From the NCBI GenBank assembly GCA_963920765.1, contig OY987247.1:21424471-21488470 (forward strand): a stretch of 64,000 bases of DNA, given 5' to 3'. This DNA is from Ulota crispa. Taxonomy: Eukaryota; Streptophyta; Bryopsida; Orthotrichales; Orthotrichaceae. Below are positions 38,589-50,429 of this stretch, piece by piece; the stretch's first letter is position 1; each line of letters starts with the position of its first letter. The notes under the pieces are model-generated. The model did no database searches. It was not told where the DNA came from and worked only from the letters and a program-made list of their open reading frames with translations. The translations under genes and the position numbers were made by a program.

Positions 38589-41500
38589 ATAGCATAGGAA
38601 ATTATTTATCCTCTTGTTGGCATTAAAAGAGACTTAAAACACCAAGTAGATGACTTGTTTTCATTCCACAAAGATTTAGTTTGTAGATCCTTAAAGTTGT
38701 CCAAAACAGGATGAAGAAATCATGAAGGTAATTTGCAAACATACACAAAACCCACACACAAAGAGAAAAAGTAACCAGAAGATCCCTAGTCAACCAGCAA
38801 GACTCCTAACTATCTCCCCTTTCCTCACCAATGATCCGAATACCACAAAGGAGTGGCCTCTCCTTGTACCTCTTCTAGATCTGGTCGCTAAAACACAAAA
38901 CAAGTAATAGAAGTTTAACCTCTATATCAAAGGGTTCTGTGATTGGAAATTTAGAAAGGCCATGTGAAATCCTACCCTTCAATAGTTTAGAGTGAGTGAA
39001 GTAACACTAAATCAAACCACAACAAAGAACACAAAGACAACAAGGTGCAATTACTCCCTTACAGCCAATCCGGACATAAATCCAAACCGACAGGTTATGC
39101 AGGAAACCCTTACAACTCCAAAATATTACAATGACAAACCCTTCCTGACACATTTCCTAGTGTTGAAATGGTAACCGGATAATTAAAAGATCCTTGCTCC
39201 TTTGCTCACAATCACTCCTAGTGGTAGCGGAACCTCTCAACTGTCAGCTAGCATGCATTGGGATTGCTCTCCGGACGCACCCAACCTAAGACTGGCTATC
39301 CCTCACAAGAATACCCAGATCGTAAACCCAAACAAAAATTGCCCCTTAGTACACACAATTTTCTAACCACCTCTCTATTGGCTCTAGAAACTAGATCAAA
39401 CAGGATCCGGGGTCACTTCTCTCTTTTTTTTTCTTCAAACACTTACATTCCCATACACAACACCCCAAGTGATCAATTCAAAGTACTAAGATAGAAAAGC
39501 TTGGCTTGCATTAGAAAGATCAAAGTTACAAAATGAATTGAGACACTAATCTCAACCATGTCTCTAATAACTAATCATTGGAAAACCAAAAAGTTTCATT
39601 CTAAAAAGCTGTGGTCCCCAGAATGACAGATGTCATTCCCTTTACCAAAAAGTAGTGGTCCCCTTCCTTTAGCCACATAAATCCTAAAAAAAATGGATCT
39701 GAGATCCTATAATCCTGGATCCGAGTGCTACATGCATTGTACTAGGAAGTAACTACAGTTTTACTCCTAGTGCTTGCTCCCTTTATTCTATTTACTTTAG
39801 TTTCGTCAGTTATTACTACTATTGAATAACTAGGTCTTCTTCTTCTTCTTCTAAGTTGTAGACACCACCTTCTGTGCTGGCAGTCTTCGGCTTCCACTTG
39901 TGCCCTTACCCTTGACAGGAGCCTTACCTTTCTTCTTCCGGGTTCCCTGGGCTGCAAGTCTGGCCACTTTTGGATCCGAGTCATTAGATGAATCCGAGAT
40001 CTCAAACTCATCCGAGGATCCTACGGTCTCTCCATCACTCGCGGTATCCTCCTCTGAAGAGTTGTTTGGAAGATCAATCTTGACTGGGGACGCCTTGCTT
40101 TTGGTTGGGGAAAACGACCCTTTTGCACGCTTGGTGGTAATCTTCCTCTTCATCGGGCTAGGCCCTTGCTTCAAAGCCTGATCTTCCGGTGTAGTGGGAT
40201 CCTAACTTGGATCTTAAGATCCGGGTGCTGACTTCTCCTTTTTAGCATCCAAATTGAGCTAGCTGAGTAGACGGCTGGATATTGGGGTCGTCACTTCCTC
40301 TTGCTCCTTTGGTGTAGCCGGCTTTGGTGATCGAATGACAGGGGATTTTTGGGTGGGGGTTGCTTCTTTGACTTGTCCGGAACCACCATCCGCACCCTGT
40401 TGAGCTTTGATACCCGTCGGGATGGTCCTCATCTCCATCAGCATCACTTCCATCAATTCTCCATACTCCACCACTACCAAAACCACCTTGGTTCCAACTT
40501 GCAATCCTTCCTTCAAGACTTCCGCGTCATAAAGCTTTGCCTTCATCACTACATTGCCTGGGTTGCCGATGAAGCACATGAGCTGAGCGATCCCCATGTT
40601 GGCCTTGCAAGCTGCCTTGTCTCCCTTGCTCTCCTCCTTCAGCTTACCCTTCAAATCCCTCACTTGTTGGGTCAGATTGTCCACCTCTGCTTGCTTGGAG
40701 GTTTTGAACTTAATCAAACCCTAAACCTCAACAAGCATGTCTTCCAATGAAGCTCCACCAAGGAGCCTATACATGCTTTGGTTGTGCTCTTGGTGCATGC
40801 GAATTGTCTGGTCAACCTTCTCCAGATCCTTCACAATTCCAAATATAAGGTTAGGTTTCATCTTCTCCACGGTCATAGGTCCAGGTACCTTAGAAGGGCC
40901 AGCAGCATCCTTGCCTTTGGCAAGAACCTCTCAAGGTACCTTGTTGTCCGGTTCTTCCTCTTTTGGTTCTTCCTCCTCCTCCTCCGATTCTTCTTCCGGA
41001 TCCGATACTGGAGTAATGTTGTGATCCTTCATCACCTTTGCCTTTTTGTACTCTAAGCCCTTTGGATCTTTGAGCAGCTCATAGGAAAAGTAAAGATGGA
41101 AGAAGAAGGGCAAAATCTCGGAAGGCTTGGTGTTATTCAAAGCCTTGACTAACAGGGCTACTAGGTCCCGGAATACTAATGCCCAATTAACCGGCCAAGC
41201 TCCTGACAGCAAACCAAAGACGGTGTTGGCAAAGGTGCGGGTAAGACCAGTAGGGCATTCGGGAAGAAGGATAGGAATCAAGAATTCTAATACTCTCCTC
41301 TCCCTTTGGATTTTACAATCTGCAACAGCATGGCCGTTTTTCTCATGAGGGAGCTTAAGAAACTTTCCCTCACAGAACTTCTCAGTCCGGGGAGCCAACC
41401 CACTGCCTTTTCGGACAAACCCGTAAACCTTACTCCACACCTTGGCATTCCAACTATCTGGTCTAGCCCTCAAAGTGTCATGCCACTTGCTAGAAGGTTT

Positions 41501-42223
41501 CTTCAATAACTCCATCACTAGCTCATAACTTTATAAATTCCAGGGTACTTTGATCAAACCTAAGCACCCCATCTTCTTCAAGTCCTCTTCTAGGGCTTGT
41601 CTCTTAGCAAGGTTCTTGGGTATGTCCGGATGGACCATTCTAAAGGCCTTAGTGGCCGGAACCTTGTTCTGTCCGGTTCTATCCATCATTCCTGACACTG
41701 AAACTTGCGAGATCTACCACTTGTACTATAGCAAAGCCAACCTCACACAAGCTCTCAAGAGGGGAAGGAAGAGAAAGAAAGATGAAGAGAATAGGAGGGA
41801 GGGAAGAATGAGAATCAGAGGGAGAAGGCCGTTCCTGCCTACCCCCACCGTTGGTGATTAACTGCCCAAAACAATGATTAGGGTAGGTTAAGGGACCGTT
41901 GGACCTAATCATTGAAAACTAGGACTGTTTCTAGAATCCGTTTAAGGATTTGATAGGTTAATTAGTGCCCAGTGTACTTCTAGTTACTTCTCTAGTACTA
42001 TTCACACTACCTCCTATCCCCAATCTATGGGTTTTGATCCTAATTTCCTAGATGATAATCCGGTCAAGCCAGGAACCCAAAAGTTCCCTCTTAATTGTTT
42101 TATTTGACCTAGAACGGCTATAATGTACTAACCTTATTTTTTTATCAAAGTTCCTGTTTTCAATTCAAGAAAACAAAAAGTTTTAACAAAAGAGGTTAGC
42201 TTATATACAATCAAGGAATAGCT
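38589..42223 (-). repeat. Right arm of 3.6 kb inverted repeat
   Basis: Reverse complement of 13875-17511, identical in every stretch I compared apart from TATATA in place of TATATATA near the outer end. The inner edge (38589) abuts Tnp2 copy B. The outer edge (42223) abuts Tnp2 copy D about 20 bases on, so the arm sits at a junction of two oppositely oriented Tnp2 fragments. Beyond the outer edge a weaker match continues for about 20 bases (AATTCAAGAAAAGAGAG against AATTCAAAAATAAAAAG). Confidence 0.93.
39851..41689 (-). pseudogene. Gag-like transposable-element protein, six in-frame stops (right arm)
   Basis: Mirror copy of the left-arm frame with the same start (MMDRTGQNKV), the same acidic, coiled-coil and Lys-rich segments and the same six internal stops. 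All translated segments are identical between arms. The shared stops show that the frame was already broken before the arms were duplicated, or that the arms are kept alike by conversion. Confidence 0.6.
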
Positions 42224-42245
42224 CTCTTTTCTTGAATTATGGGTT

Positions 42246-42966
42246 ACCACAGAATACATAAGGCATATGGATGAGATTTTAGAGTTGAATTATGAGCGGC
42301 ATTTTGTTAATGTATTGGTGTGTGATTTTGTGAAAGCCAACTATCAAGGAGAGAATGCAACCGTTGGAAAAGACAAGTAGGGTTTATTGTAACAAATTGC
42401 AATAGATGGCCGAGTGTAGTTTGTTGCGACAGTTTTGCCTTCCGCACTCAGAGTCAACAGGTTTTATTTGCAATGCTATTGAAGCACCAAATTGGAGGGT
42501 GGTTTTGAGAAAGGACGTCAAGGCATAGAGAGTTTTGCTCAATGTAAACAAAGAGGCAAATGCATACTTTTACAATGTTGGAGCGGATGAAGTGTATAGG
42601 GGACTGAGGCCACACATGGAAGTGGGGCAAGGACTTGAATCACTAGTTCCAATAATGCATATTGTTTGTTGTAGCAAAATGCATGTAATGTGAAGGCTCG
42701 CTGCCATGCAAGGGAGAGGAAGCAAAAATGAAGTTAGAGATTCATGTGGACGTATTGGATGTTGTGGCTATGCACAAAATGGCAATAGCAGGCTCGGGTT
42801 AGGGCGTGGGTTAGGTCTTGGGTTAGGTCAAGGGTTAGGGCGTGGTTCTGAAATGATACATGGGGAGGAAGTTATGCCTAGCAAGACATCTGCTGGAAAT
42901 GAACTTTTTGACAAGGAATGGGAGCATGAGCATCAAGGGGAGTTGGTTCATGCAGAGAGTTCATAG
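42246..42966 (+). pseudogene. Tnp2 transposase 3' end (DUF4216 and tail), copy D
   Basis: Starting about 20 bases outside the right arm, the plus strand reads VTTEYIRHMDEILELNYERH and VNVLVCDFVKANYQGENATV. This aligns with the DUF4216 block of copy B (VEYLGHLVKILELNYRGH, VLVCNFVKANYKGDSATI). A stop follows KDK. The reading then continues in shifted frames: CDSFAFRTQSQQVLF, then APNWRVVLRKDVKA-stop-RVLLNVNKEANAYFY. A Gly-rich tail follows (NSRLGLGRGLGLGLGQGLG). Everything upstream of mid-DUF4216 is missing, replaced by the arm. It is broken and inactive. Confidence 0.7.
42789..42848 (+). repeat. 12-bp repeat GGGTTAGGNNNN encoding Gly/Leu tail
   Basis: GGGTTAGG followed by four variable bases (GCGT, TCTT, TCAA, GCGT) occurs about four times in a row. 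In the Tnp2 frame it gives LG-rich residues. It resembles a TTAGGG-type telomere motif but the 12-bp spacing and coding frame favour a protein low-complexity tail. Confidence 0.6.
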
Positions 42967-44687
42967 ATGGAACATAGTTGGAGACAAAGAGCGCTTGAGG
43001 ATTGTTAAGGTGGCAGTAGGCATTGTAAATGTTTAGTAGAGGCACCTTTTATAAGTCAAAGAAATCTTGAAGGATGTGATGAAGAGTATGCCATTTCAAA
43101 TTTAGTGTTGTTGAAGTCCTTGTAGTCAGTGAATTGTGGTGGAGAGTGATAATGTTGGAACACATGACATATGTTACTAGGTGTGGTGGACATTGACTTG
43201 TACAACCATTTTTCAAATAGATAATGGTAATGTTCATATAAATCTTTGTTTTTTCTTGACATAAATGGTTGGAGCTTATAGCATGGAATGTAAACTTGTG
43301 TGCAAGGCATTTCACCAAAGTACACTTGCTGGCTCAATTGAAGTGCTGATGTTGTTGAAATTGGTTTGGAACTAAGAAAACCAAAAGGTGAAGATGCACC
43401 TTGCACATTTTTTAAAAGAAGCTGCTTTAAAGAAGTCAATGATGGGGGATTAGTTGTTCAGCTTCAATGTTTCTTGGAAATATCTGCAGGCATGATTCTT
43501 CTTTGAAGGTATAGCCGGTGATGGGCAAGAATCATGTACATGCTAAGTGGTATTTTGTTAATTTTTGGTCTTTTTTATTTTTGCTTCTTTAGCAAACCAA
43601 TATGGCATCAAAGACAAATTGACAAGCAAATGATGCAATATCAAAGAGGATTCTACTAGGCATACTACTTGTGAATTGAGAATTTACAGGTAGGATGTTC
43701 TTACTTCCAATACTTGCATTTTGTAAATTGTGAAATTACAAGCAGCATAGAAGTCTTTATGCATTCTGAAGACATTTGTGGATGTGCAAGGAGGAGTGTT
43801 GGAATGGGCAAGTTACGGTGCAAAGTTGGTGTGTTAGAAATTCGTGTGGGAGAGGAGGGAAGTGCATGTTTGTTGTTGTGCTAGCTCACAAGTGTGGATG
43901 GTGCAAGAATTGGAAGGTTCCTATTACTATACATTTCATGTATTAAGATCTTGTGGGAAACTATGGGATTTTATGTATTGAAATATTTGGCAACTGCATC
44001 TCAAAGGCATTTTTTGAACATGGTTATTACAAACTCCTCATGATTTTTATATTCTCTTTGTAGGAACACATTTTATAGTATTTAGCTCATAACACCATAT
44101 TCATTCAAATAGAATAATCAACAAATAGTTTGGGAGGCTTTAATGCATGGCAACCTTCTTAGTTTTTTTATAATTGAAACTGAGTTTATGGATGGATATT
44201 TCAGACATTGCACATTGATGTTGTACACTATCAGAAGGTTTGTGGCAAGACGTACTTGAAATTGCAAGAACATTGTGGAAAATGCAGAGTTTTGGAGTTC
44301 CAAAAAGTATCCTTTTTACCAATGTAATGAGTAGACTCTCAACCTTGAATAAGGTGGGAAAAATATAAAGAGGTTGTATGACATCCTTGTTTAGGCCAGT
44401 ACTCCGCTCAAATCTTTATTGTCACAGTCATTTACCTCCCTTGTTTGCAAGAAGTAGATCATAGAGATAGGGAAAGCCCATGGTGAGGACATGTCAATGC
44501 TAAACCACTACTCAGTGCTGTTGTTGGGATGTATGGAAATTATGAATGTAGGACCATGGATCTTGGTAGATACATTGAAGATGAGCAATTATTTTAAATA
44601 ATAAGAGACGTTGTGCTAGAAAGAACATAATGTTATGTAATTTTTGTTGCAATTAAACACATTATGAACAAATGAGAAGTATAATTA

Positions 44688-44720
44688 CACTAGTAGAATT
44701 GAGCAAAAAGACAATTATAA
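44688..44720 (+). repeat. CACTA terminal inverted repeat (left end)
   Basis: CACTAGTAGAATTGAGC starts here, after TTA. It shares the first ten bases with the termini at 5872 and 55546. The Tnp1-like gene at 45.7-48.6 kb lies inside. The partner terminus was not found with certainty. Confidence 0.5.
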
Positions 44721-44749
44721 TTTCACAACTGCTTAAGAGTTGTAAAGGA

Positions 44750-45660
44750 CATGGCATGACTTTTAAACAACTCCCAACAGTTGTATCATTAATGTAGTTG
44801 CCTTATAATCATTCTTTAGTTGTTAGGGACTTATTTCAATGCAGTGACATTTTTACAATTGCAACTTTTTCATCCACATGAAAATCATCATTTGCCTTTT
44901 GAAATTTTCACTACCTTAGCCCTCCCCCTGCCCTTCTTTTTCAATTGTGGCAAGAAATCTTTTGCAGAGTTCCCAATGTTGCATTAAATTTCCTTTGATA
45001 TATACTTGTTGGATGGGCTCACGCACTGCCAAGTGTCAAAATTTTAGTCATCTAAAATAAATTTTTAATGATTCATTTTAATGTTATTTTTGAACTTTCC
45101 ATCTGTCCCTCCTTATTGACAGTTGCAATGTAGTTGTCAAACAATTGGATAGCAATTGTGGGTCAAAAATCAAGGAGTTGTAAGCCAGTTGTAATATAGT
45201 TGTAAAGAAGTTGCCCTACAACTATCAAATTTGATTCCATTTATTTATACAACTCTGACTTATTAATCATCAGTTGTTTCAGGGTCGTACTCCAGTCATT
45301 CAACAATTGTGCACTATTAGATAGGTGATGCTACATACAACTACAAATTATAACTTCTTTCTTTCACAATTGGCAACATAGTTTAATGTTGTTTGAAAAC
45401 AAAGATTACGTCTTCAAGGCAATTACAAAAAACTTATATGTCAGTTGTTTTGCAGTTACAAACAAAAGTATGGAGTACTACAAAGGTAGCAACGCAATTG
45501 CATTTTACTCAAAGTGAATTGCCCATACAATTGCATTCAAGTAGCAATGCAGTTGCAGCACATGTAATGCTTGTACACAGTGCAATTACAACCTAGTTCT
45601 TGTACAGCTGCATAACAGTTGCAACCAACTAAAACCAGGATTGCACTTTAGTTGCACAGT
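44750..45660. repeat. Subterminal repeat region rich in AGTTGTAA / TTGCAACT motifs
   Basis: Short motifs such as AGTTGTAA, CAGTTGTA, TAGTTGTC, GCAATTGTG and ACAATTGCA recur densely in both orientations (for example around 45130-45210 and 45500-45660). In CACTA elements such subterminal clusters bind TnpA/Tnp1. No gene is supported. Confidence 0.5.
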
Positions 45661-45735
45661 ACTTGCAAGCACCCTATGCTCACTCCAAAACAACTACAAC
45701 AGAGTAAATCAAGAGCTAGGGACAAATAGGAGCCT

Positions 45736-48600
45736 TCAAACAAACGCCTTCATGAACTTGACCCCCCACAAAGTGTTGCCCTTCACCATGTCCTTCACCA
45801 CGTCCTTCACCATGACCTCCTTGGCGTCCTCATTCGATTCCATAAAAAGAACGTCCCCTTCCAATCTTTCAATCACATCTACTTTGCACCATCGCTCCTG
45901 GATGGTGCAAAAGTGAAACGGGCCTCCTACAACGACACTCACATTTGCAACTGCAACATTCTGTTCTGCATCCTTGGGGTTGAGAAGCCAAACCTTTTGC
46001 CCAAAATAAAACTGCAACCAATACACATAATAACTCAATTAGTTGCTCTCAAAACAACTCAAGCAATATGTAAGTTCAAAAGGGTATTCCTAACCTTCTG
46101 CAAGGAAGTGTCACCCTTCTTTGCATTTGCAATAACATTGAGGCTTTGAAGCCTAGTCCCTCTCCTCTCCTGCAATGCCATCAAATACAAGAGTTAATTG
46201 AGTTTCATTCACAAGTACAGCAATAGATGGTACTAGACTACTAAAAACACTGTAATGACTTAATTCACTTGAAGGACTTTACAAACAGCGTTAGCTGGTT
46301 TCTTGGGGCTCTTCTTCTTTGACACCACTATCTAGGTACCCACCTCCTAAACAAACATCTAAACATTATCCACAATTACATCACCTAAAACTTCAGATCA
46401 TTCAAACCTTCACAACTAGCAGCCCCATTACAATGCAGCACTCCTTTAAAAATTACCACACAACTTCAACACAACTACCTGTAGTTAATAAGATCTCAAA
46501 ACACTACTAAAAATATAAGAACTTACAGTTGTAAACTAACAAACACCACTACCTCACAACTTCCATACAACTGTTTGAGTTACATGAAAATCTAAGCAAT
46601 TATTAAAACAATTGCAAAACAACTAAATAAATGTAGTTTGACTAAAAACTTGAGACACATACAACTAACATGCAACAGCTCCTACTTCACAATGGCAAGT
46701 ACCCTTCTAGCAATGGTTATAAAAAGTTACCATAACCTCTCCAATGCACGACAGGATCTCCTTCCGAAGCAGATTGCCATCTTCATGAGTGACAATAATA
46801 GCATCACCCTTAGGGCCGCTGACCATTGGCAAAGTTAAACTAGCAACCACTTTACCAATGGCATAGGGATACTCTTTTGCCGCCGCAACATCCTTTAGCA
46901 CTTCACTAGTAACAACACCCTCCACAACTGGAACCTCTTCAACAATAGGATTAGGTACCTTCTCCTTGACAACAATCGCCCCTACAAAATCTGGCTTCAT
47001 TGTGCCCGATACAACCACAACACCAGCCTTTGCAACAATTGCCTTGGGCATGGGCAACGCACTACTACCCACTCCATCTAGACGACCAATAATAATTGCC
47101 ATCATAGCCTTCAGCTCGTCAGACACAGCATGTGTTACACTGGCAATAGAATCTGCCTCAACCATCTGCAACATCTGCGCAAACTTGTCATCGTATTGAC
47201 TAAACTTGACCTCCATATCTACCACCTTAATTGAAATGGCATCAAAAACAACCTACAAGCCACAAAACAAATACAAGGACTTTCTACATCAAAATAGAAA
47301 AGGTGAATATTACATCTAAGAAATCCAATACATATCATAAAAATCCACCACAAACTCAATTAGTAATTCCCTACACAACATCAAGGTTTTCTCAACACAA
47401 ATTGAAGCCCTAAAGGCCCCACACAACTCACACATGAACCACAAAACAAAGAAACAATACTTGAGCATTTCAATGGCATAAGATGGACCCACAAAAGCCC
47501 CATATTCATACAAAAAACAACAAGGACCAAACCCCAACAATCTAACAACTAAGTAGCCATGCAATGAGGCCCTAAAGGCCCAAAATCCACCACAAGCTCA
47601 ATTAGTAATCCCCCACACAAAATCAGGGTTTTTTTAACACAAAAGTTCACACAACGCACACATGAGTTAGGAACATGCTTTACTTACGGAGGTAGGTAAG
47701 GCATTGTCATCCAAACCCTCCAAGCCATTGTGGACATCGCCAAGCTTTCGACGCTTCTACATTAGTTGGTAATGAGTTAGTGTAAACGTTAATGCAATGC
47801 ATAAATCACTTGTTTCGTTATAAATCACATTCACGGAGCACATTACTGAAGACCACTTAAAGCTCTTGAAGCGGGATCCTTTCCCTTACGTCCAACGGTG
47901 GAGACCTACTTGACTTGACTACAAGCGTGGGCCATCCTCTGTACTTTCAGCTGCTGTTCTTCTTGGACCCAATAAACCATGAGACGCTCCCACTGACCAA
48001 CATTAATGTTGTAAGGGCACTTTGTTTTGTCTTTCAACCACCTCTTCTTATTATTAGTGCAAAACGTCTTCATGTAGTTGAGGATGACGGTCTTGAATTT
48101 GCCATTACTCAACAATCTAGGGGAATACTTGAACTCCTTATCCAACCCATACTTTAGCAGTGATACTACTAAAGCATCCTGCTCCTCCCATACAACAACA
48201 CTCATGTCAAGGGTGCGCGACGCATTTGTCCTAACCGCTGCATCCTAAGCGGACTTGGCGCGACACCTGTCATCAATCTCCAATTTCTTCAGAATTTTCA
48301 AGGTATAAGGTTTCTCCCACAAGAACAAAGTTCCATAACCTCTTCATCCATTGTCTGTCATTCGTGGCAGCTAAATCCCCTATGAGGTTCCCCATGCAAT
48401 CCACTCTGAGTAGCAACACTTGAGGGACCCTCACCCGCATAAGGCACTCTCGGAGTAGCAATCCCCAACCCCTAAAACTTAGTGAACATCTCATAAGTGG
48501 CGTCTAGAAATTTCAGATAAGGTTCCAGGGTCCCCAATCGTGTACCAGCATCCGCCATGGCCTCCTTTCCCGGCCTCTAACGTGGCCTCCGCTCCATATC
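45736..48600 (-). pseudogene. Tnp1-like CACTA accessory protein, second copy
   Basis: Read on the minus strand: an N-terminal part near 48560 (MADAGTRLGTLEPYLKFLDA) with stops, then a Transposase_24/Ptta-like block (48205-47906; YMKTFCTNNKKRWLKDKTKC, INVGQWERLMVYWVQEEQQL). A helical, Val/Ala-rich region follows (47225-46707; VDMEVKFSQYDDKFAQMLQM). The end is a Transposase_23/TNP1-like tail (46038-45736; FGQKVWLLNPKDAEQNVAVA, VVVGGPFHFCTIQERWCKVD, TLWGVKFMKAF). Segments are separated by probable introns (about 47.3-47.8 and 46.05-46.7 kb). The product would bind subterminal repeats and help Tnp2. The 3' end lies about 1 kb from the terminus at 44688. Unlike the copy at 0.6-5.0 kb, it has no NIF-like insert and fewer breaks. 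Confidence 0.6.
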
Positions 48601-48689
48601 AACATCTAAGGATTCCTCGTCCTGACCTGCAGTTTACAAACAACATGGTCGGCGTCAGAATGGCAAACGTAATTTAAGAAAAATCACAA

Positions 48690-50420
48690 AAGAAACAGTG
48701 TCGGTATCTGGCCTCTCAAGTGCTGAAGCCAACCCGATGGAACTCCAGCCAGGAGTCAAGCTCACAAGGATCACGAGCGTAGTCTCAATAACAAGGAATG
48801 AAGATCAGATAAAAAAAGTGACCTGCCCTCTTGGCCTCGATGAGACTCATCGAGGCCAGCCCAACAAAGCCCAAACAAGAGTTATGCAAGTTAGGATCAG
48901 AGCTGAGTCTAGAGAGAAATAATCACGACCAAATAATAAAGTGACCATCCCTCCTGGCCGGCCCTCCTAGCCTCGACAAGAGTCGCGGCTTTCCCAAGCC
49001 AAGCCGAAACTGCAAACGAGGATCACTATATCACTAGTGAGAATGAAAAAGTGACCAGCCCCTCTTGACCTCGACGCGAGTCGGGGCCGGCCAACGAAAC
49101 TCAAGCAGGAGTCTGCACACTAGGATCACGAGATCAGTCTCAAAAACATGGAAGCACGATCAAGTTACAAGTTCACCAGACTCTCATGGCCTCGACGAGT
49201 GTCGGGGCTAGCTCAACAAAACTCAAACAGGAGTCAAAGCGCATCAGTAGCACGAGCTGAGTCTCAGAAAAAAATGATCACGATCGACTTAGAAGATGAC
49301 CAGCCTCTCATGACAATACACGAACAGCCGATTCTCCCCGATCATTGTGGCATACCATTTCCAAGACGTTCATTACTCTGGCATGCGGTGCAGGTGGCCT
49401 TCCACAAGAAGGACAACCGGCCATGAAGCCACGCATCGTCAACAAGTTTGTGTAAAAGGGTGGGCTTCTATTGCAGCAAGAGAACGTGCACATCAACGAA
49501 GCCTACACCGAGCAGCTGGGCAAAGACCATCGAAACACAACGGAGTTGCCATGTACATCCAACAAATACATTAAGACCTGAGGACCAGCAACATCGCTTA
49601 GCCAAATGAGCAGCAGACACCCTGGCTGCCTGGCACCTCAAGGCTACGACGAGCAGCCACTACAAGATAAGAGCAGGCTGACAGTGTTCACACCTTAAAT
49701 CCAGGGTGAAACGACAAAACTCGGAAGCACAGAAGACATTTTTTGACGCCTTACCGACAGATTGGTTAGGAAAGATTGTGCACTTACTGGCAAGGCGTCG
49801 GGCCAGCTTAACCAAACTCAAACAGGAGTCACGAGATGAATCTCAAAAACAAATATCCACGACCGGATTAAAAAGTGAACATCCGTTCGGGCATCGACAA
49901 CAGCAAGAAGAAGAGTTTGCACACTTGGATCTTGAGATTAATCTCAGAAACAAGGAATGGGTATGACATAAAAAACTGATCAACCCCTCCTGCCCTCGAC
50001 GAGTGTCGCGGCTTTCCCAACGATGCCCAAACTTCCGTCTGCACACTAGGATCGGCAGCTCATTCTCTAAAACAAGGAATGAGAATCACATTCTAAAAGT
50101 GACCAGCCCCTCTTGGCCTCGACGAGCATCGGGCCGGCCTACAAAATCTAAAACAGGAGTCAAAGCACACTAGTAGCGCAAGCTGAGTCTCAAACAAATA
50201 ATCACAGTGAACTTACAATATGACTAGCCTCTCAGCCTCTCATGGCCTCGACGAGCGTTGGGCTGGCGATCAAAGCCCCAATTGGAGTCACCGCACACTT
50301 CGATCATGACATTAATTTTGTAAACATGAATCATTATCAAATGCAAAGTGGCGAGCCCGACCTGACCTCTACGAGCGATTGGGACAGCCCAAGGAACCCT
50401 AGATTACTTAACAGCAATGA
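48690..50420. repeat. GC-rich tandem array, period about 123 bp
   Basis: A core of GTGACCAGCCCCTCTTGGCC, then TCGACGAG.GTCGGGGC.GGC, recurs with cctcga at 48834, 48971, 49069, 49190, 49994, 50117, 50246 and 50366 (variant). Between the cores lie CAAACAGGAGTC, ACTAGGATCACGAG and CTGAGTCTCA phrases. Spacing is mostly 120-129 bases. The 49300-49990 part is more diverged. Degenerate cores also occur at about 50800 and 51815. The core is an imperfect palindrome (CCTCGATG..CATCGAGG at 48834). It lies upstream of the Tnp1-like gene, so it may be that element's other subterminal region. Confidence 0.65.
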
Positions 50421-50429
50421 AAGGACCGA

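Noticed and set aside
13875-42223. The two 3.6 kb arms as LTRs of one large retrotransposon
   Set aside because: LTRs are direct repeats with TG...CA ends; these are inverted, lack such ends, and enclose CACTA transposase genes rather than a polymerase gene.
42789-42848. Interstitial telomere tract
   Set aside because: The unit is 12 bases with four variable ones, lies in the Tnp2 tail frame and does not match the usual plant TTTAGGG repeat.
50166-50176. CACTAGTAGCGC as a further CACTA terminus
   Set aside because: It falls inside the 123-bp array, where sister units read ATCAGTAGCACGAG or ACTAGGATCACGAG; it is a repeat variant.
48690-50420. Several open frames in the GC-rich array as genes
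   Set aside because: Open frames arise because GC-rich repeats have few stops; peptides repeat with the DNA unit and match no domain.
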